Shown here one piece after another: positions 24,978 through 33,296 of a stretch of DNA of 64,000 bases. Each line of letters starts with the position of its first letter. Position 1 is the stretch's first letter. The notes under the pieces were generated by a model, which was given only the letters and a program-made list of their open reading frames with translations, had not been told where the DNA came from and did not search any database. The DNA is taken from assembly GCF_025917005.1 (NCBI RefSeq), contig NZ_CP078091.1:992001-1056000 (forward strand). The letters are read 5' to 3'. The stretch is from Porphyrobacter sp. ULC335. Its GTDB lineage: Bacteria; Pseudomonadota; Alphaproteobacteria; Sphingomonadales; Sphingomonadaceae. The position numbers and the translations under genes were made by a program.

Positions 24978-25555
24978 GGTTTTGACTCCTCTTGGTTGAT
25001 GGCTGGTGGAAGGAATGTCGGGCGCGCGAACCAGACGTGCACGCCGTCACCGGCTTCATCGGTCCAGACCGGGCTCGCGCGGCCGATCAGCTGCGCACGG
25101 GCTATGGGTCCGAAATAGCGCCCGTCGAAACTGCCGGGCGCGCGCCGGCTCATGACGAAGAGCTCATCGGCCGCGATGCGGTGGCAGCCCTGCCATGCGG
25201 GCAGTGGACGCCCGCGGCTGTCGCGCGCGCGCGCCTTTCCTGCCGGCTTGTCGTTGATGGTGACCAGAAGGCCCGTGCGGCAGACCCTGTCGCCAGTGAG
25301 CGCGGCAACCTCCTTGAGCAGGGGCACTCCGCCCGGCAGATAGCCGCGCGCCGCGAGGATCTGGCGCAGGCGCGGCGGCGGATCGATGGCGACCCGCTCG
25401 CCGACATGCAGCCCCGCTGTCCCGCGAATGTGATAGAGGCCGGTCGGCACGCTCGCCGTCGCGTTCCAGACCAGCACGCGCGACATGGGCAGCGCGGCGC
25501 TGAGCAGGGCGGCTGCGGCGACGGTGCCAGCGATGAGGATCGTGCGCCGCTTCAT
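24974..25555 (-). CDS. traF: TraF-like signal peptidase (S26) for pilin maturation
   Basis: 193 aa. ATG 25555 overlaps the DUF2840 stop (ATGA); an upstream GTG/ATG frame to 25579 is less likely. One N-terminal hydrophobic helix (ILIAGTVAAAALLSAALPM) is followed by the S26 Ser motif SVPTGLYHI and a Lys/Arg region LLKEVAALTGDRV (catalytic Lys), then the DSRGRPLP and SFDGRYFGPI boxes. In IncP-like systems TraF cyclises the TrbC pilin. The window contains no trbC, so its usual substrate is missing here. Confidence 0.88.
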   Translation of the reverse strand: MKRRTILIAGTVAAAALLSAALPMSRVLVWNATASVPTGLYHIRGTAGLHVGERVAIDPPPRLRQILAARGYLPGGVPLLKEVAALTGDRVCRTGLLVTINDKPAGKARARDSRGRPLPAWQGCHRIAADELFVMSRRAPGSFDGRYFGPIARAQLIGRASPVWTDEAGDGVHVWFARPTFLPPAINQEESKP

Positions 25556-26058
25556 GATGACAGCCGCCTGCGCAGACACCAGGCCCTGTGCCGGTGCCGG
25601 TCATAGGGGCGCGGGGGCATGCCGACCGACAGCCGGTTGTGCATGTGCCGCCAGTGATCAGGCGCAATGTCGCACGGGTCGAAACCGGCCTGTTCGATCG
25701 CGTCGATCAGGCTGAAGACGGCGCGCACCTTCGGCCAGCTGCGGACCGACAGCAGGATCTCGCCGCCCGGATCGACTCTCGGCAGCGTGCTGTACGCCTC
25801 GCCGGGACCCACCGCGCGCATGATTGCGAAGAGCGACCGCCGGGTGCCAAAATCATTGGAAGCCCAGCGCACGAGGGCGAACACCTGACCCGGCGCATAG
25901 CTCTCGATACGGGTGCGGCGATCAATGATGCGCTCGGCGACCGGCTTGCCGAACCGCAGCCAGTCCTCGCGAATACCCCCGCGCCAGACAAGCGTGACGT
26001 GGGTCAGCGGCGGATCACCGTCACTGGCGCACCGCGGCGTCGCCGGCGGCGTCCGCAT
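25552..26058 (-). CDS. DUF2840 family protein
   Basis: 168 aa. The core LTHVTLVWRGGIREDWLRFGKPV...ERIIDRRTRIESYAPGQVFALVRWASNDFGT is typical of DUF2840, found next to traF in alphaproteobacterial transfer regions. No catalytic motif is known. ATG 26058 is the first in-frame start after the iteron-like gap; a start nearer LTHVTL is possible. The stop overlaps the traF start. In many related elements parA lies just upstream of this gene; here it is missing. Confidence 0.8.
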   Translation of the reverse strand: MRTPPATPRCASDGDPPLTHVTLVWRGGIREDWLRFGKPVAERIIDRRTRIESYAPGQVFALVRWASNDFGTRRSLFAIMRAVGPGEAYSTLPRVDPGGEILLSVRSWPKVRAVFSLIDAIEQAGFDPCDIAPDHWRHMHNRLSVGMPPRPYDRHRHRAWCLRRRLSS

Positions 26059-26163
26059 TGCGGCTGCCGACAGGCTCGCTGGCGTTAGCAGGAATCCGGA
26101 GGATTCCGGGTTAGGATGGTTAAGCGGCCACAAAGCGCAGCGATTCTCACGACTTGCGGGCGA

Positions 26164-26232
26164 TTCCGGTTCCCGATGGACCGAAGTTCCGGTTCCTGAT
26201 GGACCGAGCGAACGGGTTCCCGATAGACCGAA
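26164..26232. repeat. Three iteron-like direct repeats beside repA, candidate oriV
   Basis: GGTTCC(C/T)GAT(G/A)GACCGA begins at 26168, 26191 and 26215, a period of 23-24 bp. They lie immediately downstream of repA in the 176-bp gap. A nearby dyad, GGAATCC-GGA-GGATTCC (26091-26107), may be part of the same origin. Copy number, spacing and position fit RepA-binding iterons. Confidence 0.6.
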
Positions 26233-26234
26233 CA

Positions 26235-27116
26235 TCACACCGACTTCTCCACAGGGCGCATGCCGATCCGGCGCATGGCGGCCGTGAAGGGATCGACCGG
26301 GATCGCCACGAAATTGAGCCTCTCGCGGCCGAGCGGGCGATCCAGGGCCAGCGTGTAGCCGGGCAGCGATTGCCGCCGGACGATATCGCGGATCTCGAAA
26401 GCGAAGCGCTTGCACGGCGAGAGCGATCCGGATTTCAGCCAGAGGTGCTCGATATCGAAGCTCCATCCGTTCTTCTGGCGTCCGCCATGCTTGCGCACGA
26501 TGCGGTAGAGCCAGCGCTCGAGACCGCCGGTCAGCCGGAAATAGGCCGGGTCGATGGTCAGCACGAGCGCGCGGTCGAGCACGCCTTCGTAGAACCAGTC
26601 GGGGATGATCATCTCGATCCCGGTCGCGCGGCCCCTGCCATCGATGCGTTCGCGCCACTCGTTGATCCACGAGAAGCGATGCCGCCGCCGCGCGCTCGCC
26701 TGACGGATCGAGGTGGCGATGCTGGTCGATTGCAGCCGGTCAAGCGCGGCCTTCAGCCGTTCGTAACCCACCTTGCCGGTGCCGCGGCGGGTGAAGCGCA
26801 TGATCTCGTGCGGCGTGGCGGCGATCAGCCGCGAGGTCGGGCGCCCGGCGTCGCGCGCCTCGACGATCTGGCTGGCAATCCAGATCAGCACATCGGCGTC
26901 CCAGATGGTGGCCATGCCGTGTTCGGCGGTGGCTTCGACGAGGATCGCGACCTCGCCCATGCGGAAGTCGATGGGCTTGACGCGCTTGCGCTTGGCCAAG
27001 CTGAAGAAGGGCCAGGCCATCAGGTCCTGTGCGTCGCGCGCGGCGATTGCGCCGCCGGCACCGACGAACAGATCCAGCTGCAAGGAGGCTTGATCGAAGG
27101 CGGCGCGGCGCTGCAT
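26235..27116 (-). CDS. repA: Replication initiator protein RepA
   Basis: 293 aa of the plasmid replication initiator protein A (RPA) family. Typical segments: QLDLFVGAGGAIAARDAQDLMAWPFFSLAKRKR, IDFRMGEVAILVEA, HGMATIWDADVLIWIASQI, PHEIMRFTRRGTGKVGYERLKAALDRLQST and the GLERWLYRIVRKHGGRQ winged-helix part. It would bind iterons, three of which lie just beyond its stop. A repA inside a transfer backbone is usual for ICE-like elements that replicate when excised, or it may mark a plasmid. Confidence 0.92.
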   Translation of the reverse strand: MQRRAAFDQASLQLDLFVGAGGAIAARDAQDLMAWPFFSLAKRKRVKPIDFRMGEVAILVEATAEHGMATIWDADVLIWIASQIVEARDAGRPTSRLIAATPHEIMRFTRRGTGKVGYERLKAALDRLQSTSIATSIRQASARRRHRFSWINEWRERIDGRGRATGIEMIIPDWFYEGVLDRALVLTIDPAYFRLTGGLERWLYRIVRKHGGRQKNGWSFDIEHLWLKSGSLSPCKRFAFEIRDIVRRQSLPGYTLALDRPLGRERLNFVAIPVDPFTAAMRRIGMRPVEKSV

Positions 27117-27128
27117 CGGCCTTGCCCC

Positions 27129-27401
27129 TCAGCGCCGGACCGGGGCGGTGTAGCCGTCGATCCGTTTGGCCGGGTGGACCACGCCCTTGCCCGGATCGCT
27201 GGTCGACCGGCGCAGGCCCTGCGCGGCCCAGCTGTCGAGGTCCTCGACCTGGTAAACGATCCGCCCGCCAAGCTTGTGATAGGCCGGACCGGTGCCATAG
27301 CAGCGGTGCTTTTCCAGCGTGCGCGGCGAGAGCCCGAGATGCACCGCTGCATCGGGCGTGCGCAGATAGCGCGGGCGGATCGGAGCGGGAACGGCGGTCA
27401 T
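27129..27401 (-). CDS. Small helix-turn-helix protein (AlpA/excisionase type)
   Basis: 90 aa. RYLRTPDAAVHLGLSPRTLEKHRCYGTGPAYHKLGGRIVYQVEDLDSWAAQ is a MerR-like/HTH_17 winged helix as in AlpA and excisionases. It lies 12 bp upstream of repA on the same strand, so it is likely a replication or excision regulator. ATG 27401 is the family-consistent start. The gap 27402-27616 upstream contains no recognised gene. Confidence 0.85.
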   Translation of the reverse strand: MTAVPAPIRPRYLRTPDAAVHLGLSPRTLEKHRCYGTGPAYHKLGGRIVYQVEDLDSWAAQGLRRSTSDPGKGVVHPAKRIDGYTAPVRR

Positions 27402-27616
27402 GGACAATCTCCGCAAGCTGGTGATGACGGCGGCGCGGGACCGCTTGCTGCGGAGAGGGATGGCGGATTGCTCGGGGGCGGGGGGAGCGACAGAATTGCC
27501 GTCAGCTTTTGTCGCCCGTCCGGGAGTGCAAGCGATGATGGCGCAGCCCTTCGCGCGGCTTGCGTTCGCACAGAAAGCCCCGCCCGGCATGGCCGGGCGG
27601 GGCACGATCGGCGGCC

Positions 27617-27940
27617 TTATTCGCCGGTGGCCTTGCGGGCGCGGGTCCACACCAGGCTGTAGGTCTCGCCGTCATCCTCGGCGAAGAGGTTGGCGTAGAT
27701 CGGGCCCGGGAAGCTCGGATCGTCGAGCTTGACTGAGAGGTAGTCGCGGCCTTCCTGGCTCTGCTTGCTCCAGGCAGCGCCGATCTCGGCGCGGCCGGCG
27801 AAGACCCGGTGCGAGGGCGCGTTCTCGCTTGCCTGCTCGGTTTCGGCGGTGATGCGCACATTCTTCTGCTGCACGCTCATGGTGACGATCTCGCCCTTGA
27901 AGCCGGTGGTGGTGCGGGTGAAGTTGCCGATATTGGCCAT
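27617..27940 (-). CDS. DUF736 family protein (second paralogue)
   Basis: 107 aa: MANIGNFTRTTTGFKGEIVTMSVQQKNVRI ... YLSVKLDDPSFPGPIYANLFAEDDGETYSLVWTR. It is closer to the common DUF736 sequence than the copy at 24645. It may bind single-stranded or transfer DNA, but this is unproven. ATG 27940 has an AAGGA region upstream. Confidence 0.88.
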   Translation of the reverse strand: MANIGNFTRTTTGFKGEIVTMSVQQKNVRITAETEQASENAPSHRVFAGRAEIGAAWSKQSQEGRDYLSVKLDDPSFPGPIYANLFAEDDGETYSLVWTRARKATGE

Positions 27941-28489
27941 TGTACTGTTCCTTGTCCTTTCGAGCCTGCGCCCATCGCAGCCTCGATGGCCCTGTGCAGG
28001 CGGCTGTGTGCGGACGGCGCATCCCGACAGGGACCGCAGCGAAGCGGAGGACGGCAGCGGCGGCGGCTATTTTGCCTCGCGATGCAAAGAGCGCGCCAGC
28101 GATCGGCGGAAAATAGCCGCTGCCGCGCCGTTGCGCCGAGGGCCGCGCAAGGGCGAAGCCCGTTCGCCGCCAGACAGGCCATGGAAGAGGCAGCCGGTGG
28201 GGCAGGAACGGGGGGACAGCGAACTTTGGCCAACTGTCAGGCAGCATCCGCATCGGCAGGCGCACGGGGCGCGTCCAGACCATGCCTCGCGTGCAAAGCA
28301 GGCTGGGCCGAACCGCGAAAGGGGGGGCAGCCCAGGGATGCGTTGGTTGCCGGTCGATCCGGTCGCGCGGGGCGGTGCGGCAAGGTTCACTTGCGAGCGA
28401 GGAAGCCCCGCACTGTGTGCCCGTATCAGCCCGCGTCGCGGGACGGGCGGGGGGCAAAGCCCCGCCCATCGCAAGGCAGCGCTGCAGGC
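27941..28489. other. Gene-free stretch with an inverted repeat
   Basis: These 549 bp between the ParB-like and DUF736 genes show no protein with recognisable features. An inverted repeat GCGGCTATTTT (28063-28073) / AAAATAGCCGC (28110-28120) extends a few more bases with one mismatch. The phrase CCTCGCG(A)TGCAAAG occurs twice (near 28075 and 28286). It may hold a partition or replication site or simply the DUF736 promoter. Confidence 0.45.
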
Positions 28490-30328
28490 TCAGGCAGCCA
28501 GCGCCGCGCCCTGCGGACTATCGGGAGAGGCGGGCTGGGCCTCGTCTGCCGGAGCGTCATCATGCGTCGCTGTATCACTGGCGAGCGCTTCGTTCTTTTC
28601 AGTCTCCGCCTGCTCGTCCGTGATCATCCATTGCGCCCGCCGCGCGGCCGCGACCATTGGCACGCCGTCCCGCCCGGTATAGGCCGACGGCGGGAAGGCC
28701 ATCCAGCGCGGCACCCAGCGCACGCATTTTGGCCGGTCATTTGCGCCGGTCAGATGATCGGCAATCAGGCCCTTGAGGGTCGCGCCCTTCTCGCCCGCAT
28801 TGGCGCTGGCAACCGCCGCCCCGCCGGTTTCGGCGAGGATGGCGAGCATCACCTCCCTGTCACGCAGCAGGCCGAGGAAGGCTTCGTCGGCCTGCCAGTG
28901 GTCGGCCATGTCAATGCCGCAATGCTCGCCCAGATATTCGACAGCCTCGCTGCCGATGGCGAGCGTCTCGGCCATGACCAGCACCAGCACCTGCATGACC
29001 TCGGCATCGGACAGCGCGATCAGGCGGTGTAGCACCGGCACCAGATCGGAGCCGTAACGGTCCTGACACAGGCCCACCCGCGCCTCGTCCATCCCGAGCA
29101 GGCGAAGCACCGCGCGGCGCTGCTCTGCCAATGCACGGGTTGCAGGCGCAGCCGCAAGGCTGGCCGCGATAGCCGCATTGCGGCTTGCGGTATCGGCGGG
29201 GCGCACGCTCCACAGCGGCGATCCGGCGATCGCATGCGCGACCATCACCCGCAATGCCAGCGCGGGCGTGCTGGCAAGCTGCGCGCCTACCGCCGCTTGG
29301 CGGTGCAAGTCTGCATAGCTTGCCAGCGTCGCGGTCATTTCGGGCCGCGCGGGCTTGGCGCTTTCGTCCTCACCGCGCGCGCGGCGCGCGGCTGCCTCGA
29401 CCTCGCGCCGTGATATGTAGCCTTCATGGAACACCACCTCGCCGTCGCGGCGCAGCTGGATATAGACCTTCCCGCCCTTGCGCTTGCCCGCGCACTCATA
29501 TTCCCAGCTGGCGAAATGGCCCGTGACAGGCACGATCACTACATCGGCCCAGCCTGCCGCAAGGTATTCGGCCTTGCGCGCTTCGACCGCCGCCTGCTGC
29601 GCGGCCCAGAAGGCATCGGCATCGGCAAACCAGCCTTCCTCGCCGAACAGGTCGGTGACGATCTGGCCCGCATAGGTTTCCAGGTCGAACAGCGCGACCG
29701 AAGTCGCAATCGACGCGCCGCCGAACAGCCATGCCTTCAACTGGCTGCCGCGCGGTGCATGGGCTTCGGCATCCTCGAACAGCGCCAGCCATGCTGTCTG
29801 CTGCGCCTTGCTGGCCAGGGTCAGATGGCGCACGGTCGCGGCATCGATCGCTTCGCTGCGATAGGCCTCGCGGATGCGGGGCAGGAGATTGCCTAGCGCG
29901 AGGATGCGCTTCACCTTCAATTCGGTGAGCGCAAAGGTCGCGGCGATATCCGCGATGCTGCGCCCTTCCCTTGCGAGGCGGGTGAAGCTTTCCCATTGGG
30001 TGACCTCGTCGGGGTCCTCGCGCAGCAGGTTCTCGATCATCGAGATTTCCAGCGCCTCGGCGTCGTCGTCCGCGCCGACGACGATGCAGGGCAGGCTGCG
30101 CTCCTCGCCCGCCTCGCGCGCGGCTTCAAGGCTGGCGAAATAGCGACGCTTGCCCGCGAGGATCTCGAAATGGTCGGGGGCACCGCTCGGTCTGACAAAC
30201 AGCGGCGCAAGCACGCCGCGCGCCTTCACCGAAGGCAGGATATCGCTGACATCGGGGACCTTGCGCCCACGCCGCATGTTAATGGCCGCAACCGACAGCT
30301 GGCCGAGCGGAATATGATCGATCTGCAT
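28490..30328 (-). CDS. ParB-like nuclease/partition protein
   Basis: 612 aa. Residues 1-~190 are a ParB/Spo0J N-terminal domain: IPLGQLSVAAINMRRG, GVLAPLFVRP, ILAGKRRYFASLEAA, then ALEISMIENLLREDPDEVTQWESFTRL and an HTH with SIADIAATFALTELKVKRILALGNLLP. The remaining ~420 residues are the long tail typical of plasmid-borne ParB-like proteins that may act in gene regulation or DNA binding rather than segregation. No ParA partner is in the window. ATG 30328 is near the end of a short GC-rich spacer. Confidence 0.87.
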   Translation of the reverse strand: MQIDHIPLGQLSVAAINMRRGRKVPDVSDILPSVKARGVLAPLFVRPSGAPDHFEILAGKRRYFASLEAAREAGEERSLPCIVVGADDDAEALEISMIENLLREDPDEVTQWESFTRLAREGRSIADIAATFALTELKVKRILALGNLLPRIREAYRSEAIDAATVRHLTLASKAQQTAWLALFEDAEAHAPRGSQLKAWLFGGASIATSVALFDLETYAGQIVTDLFGEEGWFADADAFWAAQQAAVEARKAEYLAAGWADVVIVPVTGHFASWEYECAGKRKGGKVYIQLRRDGEVVFHEGYISRREVEAAARRARGEDESAKPARPEMTATLASYADLHRQAAVGAQLASTPALALRVMVAHAIAGSPLWSVRPADTASRNAAIAASLAAAPATRALAEQRRAVLRLLGMDEARVGLCQDRYGSDLVPVLHRLIALSDAEVMQVLVLVMAETLAIGSEAVEYLGEHCGIDMADHWQADEAFLGLLRDREVMLAILAETGGAAVASANAGEKGATLKGLIADHLTGANDRPKCVRWVPRWMAFPPSAYTGRDGVPMVAAARRAQWMITDEQAETEKNEALASDTATHDDAPADEAQPASPDSPQGAALAA

Positions 30329-30463
30329 GGGAATTCTCCTTCGAACGTCTCAGAAAAAGGGTGGCCCCGCGCCTGCCGTTCGCGGGACGGCGGGGACGCA
30401 GCAGGGCGGGGCCGGTTGCCGCGCGCGGGCAACTTGCGCGCGGGGTTCATCCGCCGTGTGGGG

Positions 30464-30865
30464 CTACGGCGGTGAACGGCTGCGCCCCGATCCGCGCGCG
30501 CGCGCCAAATCAGCAGCGGCGCGGACCAGATGGTGGGGGCGTTCGGTGATGTGGCCCTGCGCGCGCGCGGCGGCGGCATAGACTGAGAGCGGATGGCGCG
30601 CGGCGAAGTTCAGGTCGCGCGCGAGACGCAAGCCGAGCGGCAAGCGGACCGCCGCGATTTCGGCCCAGCTGACGCAGCCCAGTTCCGGACAGCCGAAGCC
30701 GAGATCGGCGAGGCCGAACAGCGTGTCGCCGTCGCCATCGCATTCGGAAATCAGCCAGGTCGCCGCGCCGAGCGGATTGAAGAGTTTGACGACCGGCACA
30801 TGGTCGCCCCGGTTTGCGCCATTGGCCAGCAAGCGCTGGCGCAGGGTCAAGGTCAGCAATTCCAT
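30464..30865 (-). CDS. DUF2958 family protein
   Basis: 133 aa. MELLTLTLRQRLLANGANRGDHVPVVKLFNPLGAATWLISECDGDGDTLFGLADLGFGCPELGCVSWAEIAAVRLPLGLRLARD is the DUF2958 pattern (described in part). It is found with ardC and parB-like genes on mobile elements, function unknown. The WLISE...DTLFGLADLG...E.G..S..E part carries acidic residues that could bind metal. ATG 30865 has AAGGAGG upstream. Confidence 0.83.
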   Translation of the reverse strand: MELLTLTLRQRLLANGANRGDHVPVVKLFNPLGAATWLISECDGDGDTLFGLADLGFGCPELGCVSWAEIAAVRLPLGLRLARDLNFAARHPLSVYAAAARAQGHITERPHHLVRAAADLARARGSGRSRSPP

Positions 30866-30879
30866 GACGTGGGCCTCCT

Positions 30880-31098
30880 TCAGAACATCTCGAGCTGGTT
30901 GCGGGCGTTGGTATCGAACAGCCCGTGATCGGCAGGGCGCTGGCGCTTTGTTGCGACCAGTGGTGCGGCGGCGAGGACGGCGAGCCGGTCGCCGAGCGTG
31001 ACCGGCACCACGCCGGGCACCAGCGTCTGCAGCCCGGCCTCGGTCGCCTCGACCGCGAAACCCTCGCCATCGCTGGCAGGTTCGGGCGCGGCGCTCAT
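30880..31098 (-). CDS. Small mobile-element protein of unknown function
   Basis: 72 aa, no recognised domain; ends with a FDTNARNQLEMF tail. The N-terminus is acidic and a valine-rich middle (LQTLVPGVVPVTLGDRLAVLAAAPLVA) follows. AGGAG precedes the ATG, and it overlaps the ardC stop by 4 bp, so it is a real translated gene. This small protein often accompanies ardC and DUF2958 in such elements. Confidence 0.7.
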   Translation of the reverse strand: MSAAPEPASDGEGFAVEATEAGLQTLVPGVVPVTLGDRLAVLAAAPLVATKRQRPADHGLFDTNARNQLEMF

Positions 31099-32066
31099 GC
31101 TGCCTGCTCCTGCCCGATGGTCTGGAACTGCAGCAGGAACTCGGCGGCCTTGCTCGCCTGACTGGCAGCGCGAAAGATCGCGCGATTATCGGCGCGCAGC
31201 ACCGCCAGCCAGCTGCCAAGGTAGTCGGCATGGCGCACGGTCGGCTCGACGCCAAGCGCGGCGCACAGGAAGGCAGCGGCCAGTTCGGCGACCAGTTCCT
31301 CGCGCGCATAGGCGGCCGATCCGAACCGCCCGGTCTGGTCGCGGCCCAGCCGCGCGCCGTGACCGGTCCAGTGGCCGAGCTCGTGGAGCGCGGTCCGGTA
31401 GTAGTCGATCTGGTGATGGAATGCGGGTTGGGGGGGAACCTGCACATAATCGCCGCAAGGCGAATAGAAGGCCTCGGCCCCGCCGATCCGGAAATCCGCG
31501 CCCGTGGCCGCGATCAGCGCCTCGGCGTTGTCATGCAATTCGCGCGCGGGCAGCGGCATGGGCGCGGTGACCATCCCTTCGGGCAGGCCCTCGCACTGCG
31601 CGACATTGAACACGGTGAAGCGCTTGAGAAAGGCAATCGCGCGCGCCTCCTCGCCGCGCTCGCCGCTGTCGCTGCCCTCGCGTTCCGCCTTCGGCACAAA
31701 GCGGTCGGCATAGAACACGGTCCGCCCGCGCTCGCCCTTGCGCACCGCGCCGCCTGCGGCCAGCGCCTGCCGGAAGGTCAACCAGTCCTGCGAGGGATAG
31801 CCGCCCTCGATTACCGCGCCCCACAGGATCAGGACATTGATCCCAGAATAGGCCCGTCCCGTCACGGCATTGCGCGGCAGTCCGGGCGCGGCAGCCGCCT
31901 TGCTCCACGGCCTGACCCACGGGAACACGCCTTCCTCAAGCTGCGCGATAATGCTTGCGGTCACCGCGTCATAGAGCGACCCGCGCGCGTCCTGCGCGCC
32001 AGCGGCGCCGCGCGCCGCCCTCCCATGCCTGCCACCCGCACTGCCCTTGCCATTCCCACGCGCCAT
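31095..32066 (-). CDS. ardC: ArdC-like antirestriction protein (zincin-like)
   Basis: 323 aa. The N-terminal single-strand-DNA-binding part has LYDAVTASIIAQLEEGVFPWVRPW and NAVTGRAYSGINVLIL. The C-terminal zincin-like domain has YYRTALHELGHWTGH (HExxH-like HELGH) and the downstream FGSAAYAREELVAELAAAFLCAALG. ArdC protects incoming DNA from host restriction; the HELGH motif suggests metal binding. ATG 32066 has GGGAG at a good distance; ATG 32069 is also possible. It is the first gene of the mobile backbone as read on the minus strand. Confidence 0.9.
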   Translation of the reverse strand: MARGNGKGSAGGRHGRAARGAAGAQDARGSLYDAVTASIIAQLEEGVFPWVRPWSKAAAAPGLPRNAVTGRAYSGINVLILWGAVIEGGYPSQDWLTFRQALAAGGAVRKGERGRTVFYADRFVPKAEREGSDSGERGEEARAIAFLKRFTVFNVAQCEGLPEGMVTAPMPLPARELHDNAEALIAATGADFRIGGAEAFYSPCGDYVQVPPQPAFHHQIDYYRTALHELGHWTGHGARLGRDQTGRFGSAAYAREELVAELAAAFLCAALGVEPTVRHADYLGSWLAVLRADNRAIFRAASQASKAAEFLLQFQTIGQEQAA

Positions 32067-32622
32067 CATCCGTCTCCCGCACTGCCCAAATCCCCACAAA
32101 CCGGCCCTCGGAAGGGGCGGGGTGGGCGGTGACAGCGACCAGGAGGGTGCGGGCCGGGACAGCCGCATCCGCATGCCGCCAATGGCTGGATCGGCAGCCC
32201 ATGCATCGAGGACCGCAATGCAAATGGAGGACCCGGTCCTCGCAGAGGCCGGGTTGCGGCTGGCCGGACCGTGCCCAGACGGGCGCGCCGCTCATCCCGC
32301 CGCTTCCGCGGGCCGCCACTGGCAACGCCGGCGCGCATGCGCGCCGTCCGCAGCCCCCACATTGCGTAATGCGAGGCGAGCGACCAGCGAGCTGCGCCAG
32401 CAAACAACGCGCACTCCGACCGCAGGCAGGCAACGCATCATGACCGGGATCGGACGCTCCGGCGGGACCCTGTCGCCGGGCAGGCCGGGCCCTCGCTCAT
32501 TCCGGCCGGAGGCGGCGTGCGCGCGGGGCCCGAAACAGGCAACGCCGCGCCCTCAGGAGCAGGGACGAAGGACCTGCGGGACAGAGCGCGTCTTCAAGCC
32601 CCGCTCCGCAAACCCCGCTCCG
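32067..32622. other. GC-rich gap at the edge of the mobile backbone
   Basis: No protein with recognisable features was found. The DNA is GC-rich and simple. The element boundary should lie in or near here, because the next gene (32623) belongs to an unrelated stress module, but no tRNA, integrase or flanking direct repeat was seen. Confidence 0.4.
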
Positions 32623-33294
32623 TTACCACTCTCCCCTTTTCATCGCCTTTTGCCGCTCGGCCTCGCGCTCACTGGTACTGGCAGGGGGCGCGAAGTCGGG
32701 CATCGGCGGCAGATCGCCGCGCTGTTGGTAGGTTGCGATGATTGTTCCCTTTGCACTTGCGCGATACGCGACCAATTCGAGCAGGCTAGGCACTGACCCT
32801 TCGCCGAACAGGCGCTTTCCCTTGCCCAGCACCACCGGGAAAATCATCAGCGTCAGCTGGTCAATCATCCCCGCCGCGAGCAGTGGCGGATATAGCGTGC
32901 TCGAGCCCTGTATGACGAGATCGGGACCGTCCTGCCGTTTGAGCGCGGCCACGTCCGCGATTCCGCCGAGCCGAATGCTGTTGTCCCAACCGAGCGGCGC
33001 ATCCCCGCGCGTCAGAACGTATTTATTGGCCGCAGTGAAGGCTTCTCCCATCACCGCGGCCTCGCCTTCGACGTAGGGCCAGTAGGCGGCGAAAATGTCG
33101 TAGGTGCGCCGGCCCAGCAGCAGGTCGTAATCGTGCCCGAACAGGCGATCGACTTCCTCGCCCGCAGCGTCGTCCCACAGGCGAAACACCCATCCGCCCG
33201 CTTCGAAGCCGCCGGTGGTGTCCTCGCCCACGCCGCCCGGGCCCTGGATCACGCCATCAAGCGAGATGAAGGCGGCGCCGCGGATCTTGCGCAT
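32623..33294 (-). CDS. Dihydrofolate-reductase/RibD-C family protein
   Basis: 223 aa. GAAFISLDGVIQGPGG (substrate/NADPH strand), LLLGRRTYDIFAAYWP, NKYVLTRG, DLVIQGSSTLYPPLLAAGMIDQLTLMIFPVVLGKGKRLFG are typical of the RibD C-terminal/DHFR-like reductases. The ATG at 33294 follows GGGAGAG; a GTG 3 bp earlier is less likely. It is the last gene of a four-gene operon with two glyoxalase-type genes and DUF1428, divergent from HxlR. Probably an NADPH-dependent reductase of unknown substrate. Confidence 0.85.
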   Translation of the reverse strand: MRKIRGAAFISLDGVIQGPGGVGEDTTGGFEAGGWVFRLWDDAAGEEVDRLFGHDYDLLLGRRTYDIFAAYWPYVEGEAAVMGEAFTAANKYVLTRGDAPLGWDNSIRLGGIADVAALKRQDGPDLVIQGSSTLYPPLLAAGMIDQLTLMIFPVVLGKGKRLFGEGSVPSLLELVAYRASAKGTIIATYQQRGDLPPMPDFAPPASTSEREAERQKAMKRGEW

Positions 33295-33296
33295 CA

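Noticed and set aside
26154..27662. 502-aa + strand frame across repA
   Set aside because: Antisense to repA and the small HTH gene; GC-rich shadow.
32067..32622. Possible attachment site or integrase remnant at the mobile element edge
   Set aside because: No direct repeat matching the left side, no tRNA and no integrase fragment could be seen.
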